This document shows positions 36,180-41,483 of a stretch of DNA of 41,483 bases, in pieces (position 1 is the first letter of the stretch; each line of letters starts with the position of its first letter). The DNA is from Nostoc spongiaeforme FACHB-130 (lineage in GTDB: Bacteria; Cyanobacteriota; Cyanobacteriia; Cyanobacteriales; Nostocaceae): positions 1-41,483 of the forward strand of contig NZ_JACJTB010000056.1 in NCBI RefSeq assembly GCF_014698475.1, read 5' to 3'. Made by a program: the position numbers and the translations under genes. The notes under the pieces were generated by a model. It was given only the letters and a program-made list of their open reading frames with translations, made no database searches and had not been told where the DNA came from.

Positions 36180-39100
36180 ATGAAATCTCAAGTAAACAGT
36201 AAGCCGAAAATTTTGGTTGTTGATGACGAACCAGACAACCTAGATTTGCTTTACCGTACTTTTTATCGTGATTATAAAGTGTTGCGGGCAACTTCTGGCC
36301 CGGCTGCACTAGACCTGCTGGCAGAAGAAGGAGAAGTCGCAGTGATTATCTCCGATCAGCGGATGCCAATTATGAGTGGTACGGAATTTTTGAGCCTGAC
36401 AGCAACTCAATATCCAGATATTATTCGGATTATTTTGACTGGCTACACTGATGTCGAAGACTTAGTAGAAGCCATCAACGCTGGTAAGGTATTCAAATAT
36501 GTCACCAAACCGTGGGAAGCGGAAGAACTTAAAGCAGTGGTACGCCAAGCTTTGGATACCCACAATGTTTTAAAAGCTCGCACCCGCGAACTCACCCGCA
36601 CATTGCGTCAAGAATCGCTGCTGAATACAGTTACTAATACAATTCGCAGTGCTTTAGACTATCGGCAAATTTTGCAAGCAATTGTCGATACCGTTGGTCA
36701 CATGTTAGAGGTAGATGTCTGCCTGTTACGTCCTTTTCAAGATGAACAGTTAGCAGACGAAGGATTTGTCTACCAAAAACTGTCCCAGACACAAACAGAA
36801 ACAGTATCAGAAATTTCAGGAGATACAGCAGCCACATCCTTCTCGGCTTCAGCGGCTTTATTAGCGCAAACAGTTTGGGAAACCCGTGAAGTTCAGGTAA
36901 TTCACGATGTCGCTACTGATGAGCGAATTCAAGGAGACGATTCAAAACTACAACAAAGAGGACAAGCTTTTGCTACTGCGAATATTTGCTCTAGCTTAGT
37001 TGTACCGTTGATTTGTCAACAAGAATTGTTAGCAGTATTGGCACTGCATCAGTGTCATGAGTCCCGCCTTTGGGGGAATGAAGAAATTCAGCTAGTGACA
37101 ATGGTGGCAGATCAGGCGGCGCTGGCTTTATCTCAAGCCTATGCTTATGAGCAGGTACGTGCTTTAGCGAAACGAGAAGCACTGATTAATACAGTTACAA
37201 CTGCAATTCGCTCTAGCTTAGACCCACAAGATATTTTTGCTGCCATTACCCATCAATTAGGGCAAGCCTTACAAGTTGATGGCTGTGCGCTGTCTTTATG
37301 GACAGAGGAAGATGAAGCTGTTCAGTGTGTGGGATTATATGATGTTTTTCAACATCCTGACCATATACTTAAACCAGGGCAAAATACTAATTTAAATATT
37401 AATCTTGACTTAATATCTCAAAATTTCCCTTACTCAACGAAAGCTCCTATTAAAGATAATCCTTTGTTGCAAGAAATTTTGCGGACACAGGAGCCAGTAG
37501 TAATTTCTGATATAAGTGTCAGCCCCTTAGAACTAAAGGGTTTAGACTTACCTGTGAAAAAGCCAGCCCGATCGCTGATGGTTGTGCCTTTGTTAGCAGA
37601 TGGCAAATGTATTGGTAGTATTACCTTACGGGAAGGGCGAAAAATCCGGCAGTGGGTATCATCTGATATTGAACTGGCTAAAGCAGTAGCCGCGCAAGCC
37701 GCGATCGCCGTACAGCAGTCACGCCTGTATCAAAAAACCCGTGAACAAGCCGAGCGTTTATTAGAATTAGATAAACAAAAAACCGAGTTTTTCCAAAACA
37801 TCTCCCACGAATTCCGTACCCCAATTACTTTAATTCAAGGGCCGTTAGAATCGGCAGTAGCGGCTGGTGAAGGATTATCTCATGCCCAAAGTGCGATCGC
37901 CTTACGTAACTCTCGCCGTCTGCTGCGACTAGTCAACCAATTACTCGATTTACAACGCTTAGATGCAGGCCGAATGCAGCCTAGTTTTCGTCCCTGTGAT
38001 TTAGTGGAATTCGTCAGCCAAATTGTCGAGTCATTTCGTCCCTACTGTGAGAAAAAACAACTGCATCTTGCCACTGATTTTGATGCCTGTCCCAAGGTTT
38101 ACTTAGATATGGAAAAATTTGACAAAGTGGTTTACAACCTACTGTCAAATGCCATGAAGTTTACACCTGAAGATGGCACAATCAGCGTTACACTCCAACA
38201 TCACAACGAATACTGCATCCTGCAAGTCAAAGATACAGGAATTGGCATTATTCAAGAGCAGATTCCGATGTTATTTGAGCGATTCCGCCAAGCTGAAGGC
38301 TCAGAAAACCGTTCTTATGAAGGTAGTGGACTGGGGTTGGCCTTAGTCAAAGAATTGGTAGAACTGCATGGCGGTAAAATCACTGTAGATTCAGTGTACG
38401 GTGAAGGAACTATTTTTACATTGTGGTTACTGACTGGTCATGAACACTTACCAATCAATCAAGTATTAGAAACACCAGCTGAATTGAATACCAGCCGTGC
38501 CACTGTGGAATTAGCTGATTTGGAACTGATAGAACCAACAGCCGAAAAATTGGAACACATCACAAAAGATGTATCAGCTGTGCTGCTAAATCAGAATTCA
38601 GAGATCAATCACCATCCGGCGGTGGCAGACTCCAGCACACAGCAGAATAGCCGTCACTCTATTTTAGTTGTTGACGATAACCCAGATTTACGAACTTACG
38701 TATCTGATATTATTCGCCGCAACGGCTATCAAGTCCACACAGCACGTAATGGTTATGAAGGGTTTGGTGTAGTTCAAGAAATTTTACCCAGCTTAATCGT
38801 CACAGACTTGATGATGCCTCTGGTGACAGGGCTAGAAATGATTCGGATGATTCGTTCTGATGAGAAATTAAAAGGAATTCCCATCATTTTGCTTACCGCC
38901 AAAGTAGACGAAGAAACTCGCATTGAAAGTACAGAACATGGTGCAGATGCTTATTTAGCCAAACCATTTAACGATAGAGAATTGCTGGCAGAAGTCAGAA
39001 ATCTTTTGGCTTTGAAGGAAAATGAACGACGGGTTTTAGAACTGAATACTTATCTAACAGAATCAGTTCTCAAGCGATTTCTTCCCAGTGTCTTGGTGCA

Positions 39101-39734
39101 GAAAGCCGCCGCCGGGGATTTAACTTTAGATTTACGTCCTGAACCACGGTTGATTACAGTTTTGTTTAGTGACATTGTCGGATTTACTCAGTTAGCTAAC
39201 ACTCTCAGGTCTCGTCGGGTGGCAGAATTACTGAATGAATATTTAGAATGTATGACCAAAGTTGTGTTTGACAATGGCGGGACTGTAGATAAATTCATGG
39301 GAGATGCGATTTTAGCTTTGTATGGAGCGCCAGAAGAACTCACTCCGAATGAACAGGTACGTCGCGCTGTCAACACAGCCAGAGGAATGCACCGTTCACT
39401 AGGACAATTAAACCAGCGTTGGCGAGACCAAGGTGTATTTGAAAGCGATGGACGTTCTGGCGTACAGTTTCGCTGCGGAATTCACCAAGGTACAGCCGTT
39501 GTGGGGATGTTTGGTAGCGCCGAACGCGCTGATTATACTGCGATTGGGCCAAGTGTGAATATTGCCGCCCGGTTGCAAGCTGCTGCGGTTCCCGGTACAA
39601 TTTTGGTTTCGGCGGCTGTGGCAGATTATTTACAGGATGAAGAAATTACCAAAGGTAGTCCATTAAAACTCAAAGGAGTTGATGAAACTGTCCTGACTTT
39701 TGCAGTTTCGCCAGATTTAGTAGTTAATCGCTAA
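36180..39734 (+). CDS. cyaC: CyaC-type hybrid: REC-GAF-GAF-histidine kinase-REC-adenylate cyclase
   Basis: An 1184-residue soluble signalling protein that makes cAMP under phosphorelay control. Receiver 1 (about 9-125) has ILVVDDEPDN and phospho-acceptor D59 in SDQRMP. GAF domains span about 146-323 and 334-517. HisKA has H543 in ISHEFRTP. HATPase (about 640-760) has YNLLSNAMKFTP, DTGIGI and GSGLGLALVKE. Receiver 2 (about 822-940) has D876 in TDLMMP. A class III cyclase domain (about 985-1175) has FSDIVGFT (metal-binding D998), GTVDKFMGDAI (adenine-contact K1038, metal D1042) and RADYTAIGPSVNIAARL, whose Asp suits ATP rather than GTP. Order and length match CyaC of Anabaena and Spirulina, where the two receivers and the kinase control the cyclase. 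ATG 36180 follows a GGAAAG. The gene stands alone behind a 1-kb non-coding region; the TonB-like gene follows after 60 bp. Confidence 0.94.
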   Translation: MKSQVNSKPKILVVDDEPDNLDLLYRTFYRDYKVLRATSGPAALDLLAEEGEVAVIISDQRMPIMSGTEFLSLTATQYPDIIRIILTGYTDVEDLVEAINAGKVFKYVTKPWEAEELKAVVRQALDTHNVLKARTRELTRTLRQESLLNTVTNTIRSALDYRQILQAIVDTVGHMLEVDVCLLRPFQDEQLADEGFVYQKLSQTQTETVSEISGDTAATSFSASAALLAQTVWETREVQVIHDVATDERIQGDDSKLQQRGQAFATANICSSLVVPLICQQELLAVLALHQCHESRLWGNEEIQLVTMVADQAALALSQAYAYEQVRALAKREALINTVTTAIRSSLDPQDIFAAITHQLGQALQVDGCALSLWTEEDEAVQCVGLYDVFQHPDHILKPGQNTNLNINLDLISQNFPYSTKAPIKDNPLLQEILRTQEPVVISDISVSPLELKGLDLPVKKPARSLMVVPLLADGKCIGSITLREGRKIRQWVSSDIELAKAVAAQAAIAVQQSRLYQKTREQAERLLELDKQKTEFFQNISHEFRTPITLIQGPLESAVAAGEGLSHAQSAIALRNSRRLLRLVNQLLDLQRLDAGRMQPSFRPCDLVEFVSQIVESFRPYCEKKQLHLATDFDACPKVYLDMEKFDKVVYNLLSNAMKFTPEDGTISVTLQHHNEYCILQVKDTGIGIIQEQIPMLFERFRQAEGSENRSYEGSGLGLALVKELVELHGGKITVDSVYGEGTIFTLWLLTGHEHLPINQVLETPAELNTSRATVELADLELIEPTAEKLEHITKDVSAVLLNQNSEINHHPAVADSSTQQNSRHSILVVDDNPDLRTYVSDIIRRNGYQVHTARNGYEGFGVVQEILPSLIVTDLMMPLVTGLEMIRMIRSDEKLKGIPIILLTAKVDEETRIESTEHGADAYLAKPFNDRELLAEVRNLLALKENERRVLELNTYLTESVLKRFLPSVLVQKAAAGDLTLDLRPEPRLITVLFSDIVGFTQLANTLRSRRVAELLNEYLECMTKVVFDNGGTVDKFMGDAILALYGAPEELTPNEQVRRAVNTARGMHRSLGQLNQRWRDQGVFESDGRSGVQFRCGIHQGTAVVGMFGSAERADYTAIGPSVNIAARLQAAAVPGTILVSAAVADYLQDEEITKGSPLKLKGVDETVLTFAVSPDLVVNR

Positions 39735-39794
39735 GATCCAAACGGAGTCCTTAAGCTTTGCTAAAGACTTTGGATTATATTTGGCTTTGGTGAT

Positions 39795-40922
39795 ATGACA
39801 ACGCCTGTTGCAGATAAAACTCCTGTTCCGCCCAAAATTTGGCGACGACATAGCGATCCTCCCAGTTTATGGATATTTGTTGCTCTAGGTTCAGTTTCCC
39901 TACATTTGTTGGTTTTCTGGCTGATGCGATCTTCTAATGCTTTGGGAATGTGGTTTCCAGCGCCAAGCCAAGCTATTGTTCCTATTGAGGTTGTGGAAAT
40001 TTCTCCCACAGCCAAATCAACATTACCTAAGACGACAGTCTCACCCAAACCAAACAACTCATCGCCAAAATCTGTAGCCAGAACTGAAACAGCAAAAACT
40101 ACACCCAGAAATCAAGACGCAAATACCAGCATTTTGAATCAAAAAGAACCTGCGGTTTCGCCAAAAAACACTAAACCTAAACCATCAGTCAAAAAATCAG
40201 TTTCGCAGCCAAAACCCACACAACAAACGACACCGCAACCCAATTTTACACCTGACTTAACTAAATCTCCGCCACAGCCTAGACCTACACCGACAGTGGC
40301 TGTTGGTAATCTTCCTTGGAATCGTCGCCAACAAATCGTTCTGGGAAAAGGAAAGCCGTTACCCAGCAATCTTCCTAGTGATCAACCAACAAGTTCCACC
40401 ACAGGAACCAAGAAAAATTCGCCTACGCCGACTGGAAATCCCCCTCCAAATTCTACAGGTACAACTTCTGACACCCCAACACCGAAAAATCCCCAGACTT
40501 CTCCAACTCCTACAAGCACAAATTCTCAAACCTCTCCACAAGTTGGCTCAACAATTAAAATAGTGCCTTTAACTGATCAGGAAATGCGTCAACTCAGCCA
40601 AGATTTACCTGATGTTCTGGCTCAATACCAGGGAAGCAGTATGAAAACATTAGCCGTAAATTCTCTCAATGGCGAACAGGGACTTGCACCAGCACAACTT
40701 TTAGCCAGCTTAGTAATTGATCAAAATGGTAACTTTCAAGAAGCTAGAGTCTTAGAAATACAACCCGCCAAACTCCAAGGCGAAAAGAATCTCTATCAAC
40801 TAGCGATCGAGGAACTTTTCAGCAACGAGAAGTTTACTCCCGCCTACAATCAAGATGGTAGCAAACCAGAATTGAGTAATCTGTTTGTCAGAATTACAGT
40901 TCAATCGGTTAATTCTAATTAA
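39795..40922 (+). CDS. TonB-like energy transducer / periplasm-spanning protein
   Basis: 375 residues. A short cytoplasmic N-terminus precedes one membrane anchor (about 25-45, SLWIFVALGSVSLHLLVFWL), with the Ser-His pair typical of TonB-type anchors that sense the proton channel. A long Pro/Thr/Ser/Lys-rich linker (about 70-250) with PKP, PTP and NSQTSP runs would span the periplasm. The C-terminal domain (about 285-375) has LVIDQNGNFQEARVLEIQPA and LAIEELFSNEKFTPAYNQDG, the TonB C-terminal alpha/beta pattern. No exbB/exbD or receptor gene is nearby. The family in filamentous cyanobacteria serves siderophore and metal uptake; the partner here is unknown. It starts 60 bp after cyaC on the same strand, so co-transcription is possible. 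Confidence 0.8.
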   Translation: MTTPVADKTPVPPKIWRRHSDPPSLWIFVALGSVSLHLLVFWLMRSSNALGMWFPAPSQAIVPIEVVEISPTAKSTLPKTTVSPKPNNSSPKSVARTETAKTTPRNQDANTSILNQKEPAVSPKNTKPKPSVKKSVSQPKPTQQTTPQPNFTPDLTKSPPQPRPTPTVAVGNLPWNRRQQIVLGKGKPLPSNLPSDQPTSSTTGTKKNSPTPTGNPPPNSTGTTSDTPTPKNPQTSPTPTSTNSQTSPQVGSTIKIVPLTDQEMRQLSQDLPDVLAQYQGSSMKTLAVNSLNGEQGLAPAQLLASLVIDQNGNFQEARVLEIQPAKLQGEKNLYQLAIEELFSNEKFTPAYNQDGSKPELSNLFVRITVQSVNSN

Positions 40923-40972
40923 ATATTTGAATTTTATCCAAAATAGTGTTATCATGATTAAGTTGAAAATTC

Positions 40973-41043
40973 GCGGGCGTAGTTTAGTGGTAAAACTATA
41001 GCCTTCCAAGCTATTAATGCGGGTTCGATTCCCGCCGCCCGCT
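40973..41043 (+). tRNA. tRNA-Gly (anticodon UCC)
   Basis: A full cloverleaf can be drawn. The acceptor is GCGGGCG with CGCCCGC plus discriminator T; the D-arm is GTTT-AGTGGTA-AAAC; the anticodon stem is ATAGC/GCTAT with loop CTTCCAA giving anticodon TCC; the T-arm is GCGGG-TTCGATT-CCCGC. CCA is not encoded, as is usual in cyanobacteria. It reads codon GGA and probably GGG. Confidence 0.96.
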
Positions 41044-41051
41044 TAAAAAGT

Positions 41052-41085
41052 AAAACCCTTGTAATTTATGGATTACAAGAGTTTT
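41052..41085 (+). terminator. Rho-independent-like terminator after tRNA-Gly
   Basis: AAAAC-C-CTTGTAAT (41052-41065) pairs with ATTACAAG-A-GTTTT (41072-41085) with one mismatch and a six-base loop, 8 bp after the tRNA 3' end. The GTTTTGTTTAT right arm supplies the U-rich tail. It probably ends tRNA transcription. Confidence 0.6.
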
Positions 41086-41132
41086 GTTTATAGGACAGTT
41101 CTTTTTATAGTATTTTTGTACTAAAAATATAT

Positions 41133-41483
41133 AGGACTTACGCAAGAACCCTCTCAAGCTCTTATAACTTCATGCCTTATCCTGCGGGAAGCCCCTTGGG
41201 TGAAGCTTTTGTGTCGCTAACACTGCACTAACGGGAAACCCGACGACAGTTGCCACAACAGAGGGATCTTACAAAGTAGTACACGATACAGTGCGTTATC
41301 AATCTGATTGCGAAGCTAAAAGTGCCATGTGCAGTAGGTATTAAACACCAACCAGAGGCGGAAGAAGAGTACGCCTTATGTGAATGAAGCCAGAGGATGC
41401 TGTTCAAAAGTAAGCACATCAATACCAAAACGCTGACGCAGAAAAAGGCGTAGAGTATGACTGGTGATTTTAGCGGCAACATG
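41133..41483 (-). mobile_element. Probable insertion sequence, cut by the window edge
   Basis: ATAGGACTTACGCAAGAACC at 41131-41150 resembles a terminal sequence I recall at many Nostoc insertion-sequence ends. Downstream lies repeat-rich DNA (41190-41262, with AAGCCCCTTGGG, GTGTCGCTAAC and AACGGGAAACCCG) and then a partial minus-strand frame that may be a transposase C-terminus. The other end is outside the window. The call rests on the end motif and context, not on a recognised transposase domain. Confidence 0.4.
41376..41483 (-). CDS. C-terminal fragment of a possible transposase (partial)
   Basis: The minus-strand frame entering from the right edge reads HVAAKITSHTLRLFLRQRFG then IDVLTFEQHPLASFT and stops with TAA at 41378-41376. 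The basic stretch RLFLRQRFGIDVLTF and its closeness to the ggacttacgca motif resemble C-termini of cyanobacterial transposases, but 35 residues are too few for a family assignment. Another minus frame is open over 41228-41482; its Ser/Leu/Cys-rich composition looks non-coding. Confidence 0.35.
   Translation of the reverse strand, partial: HVAAKITSHTLRLFLRQRFGIDVLTFEQHPLASFT

Noticed and set aside
41228-41482. 84-codon minus-strand frame at the right edge
   Set aside because: Its composition is unlike a protein, and an overlapping frame with a clear stop at 41376 looks more like a real C-terminus.

Overview
The window reads as chromosome of a filamentous, probably heterocyst-forming cyanobacterium (Nostoc/Anabaena-like). 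The reasons are frequent HIP1 octamers (GCGATCGC, e.g. 1297-1304), HstK-type Ser/Thr-plus-His kinases, a CyaC-type adenylate cyclase, and many short dispersed repeats of the kind that fill Nostocales intergenic DNA. No species is claimed.

Region 1 (1-401) is non-coding and holds a MITE-like 113-bp element with two hairpins. Region 2 (about 402-20636) is a signalling island. It has three giant paralogous HstK-family proteins (1928-1977 aa; Ser/Thr kinase, AAA-type ATPase, long helical region, GAF, PAS, histidine kinase) in + / - / + order. A fourth copy has collapsed to a 201-bp scar made of its first and last ~33 codons (12417-12617). A PAS-PAS-PAS histidine kinase follows 6 nt after the third kinase and probably shares its operon.

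Region 3 (20785-24906) has a DUF2256 mini-protein, an isoaspartyl peptidase/asparaginase and, convergent to it, glmU. Both of these genes stop inside the arms of one inverted repeat. A REC-HD-GYP response regulator comes next. After a ~790-bp AT-rich gap, region 4 (25695-32899) has an MnmD-like tRNA methyltransferase divergent from a two-domain sulfurtransferase, an outer-membrane barrel protein divergent from a secreted FecR-domain protein with a ~258-residue Gly-Asn-Pro repeat tail, a YqiA-like hydrolase and hisC. Region 5 (32945-36179) is gene-poor: an unrecognised cyanobacterial protein, a GNAT acetyltransferase and two ~1-kb intergenic stretches rich in dispersed palindromes. Region 6 (36180-41043) has cyaC (REC-GAF-GAF-HK-REC-cyclase), a TonB-like periplasm-spanning protein and tRNA-Gly(UCC). 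The right edge cuts into a probable insertion sequence.

The theme is signal transduction: four histidine kinases besides the hybrid CyaC, three Ser/Thr kinase domains and one each of cAMP and c-di-GMP turnover modules. The rest is mostly housekeeping. The clearest unusual signals are the deletion scar, the in-frame repeat insertion in the second HstK, the FecR/Gly-rich plus barrel pair, and the repeat-supplied stop codons. I do not see a convincing complete new system; the FecR/barrel pair is the best candidate for one.
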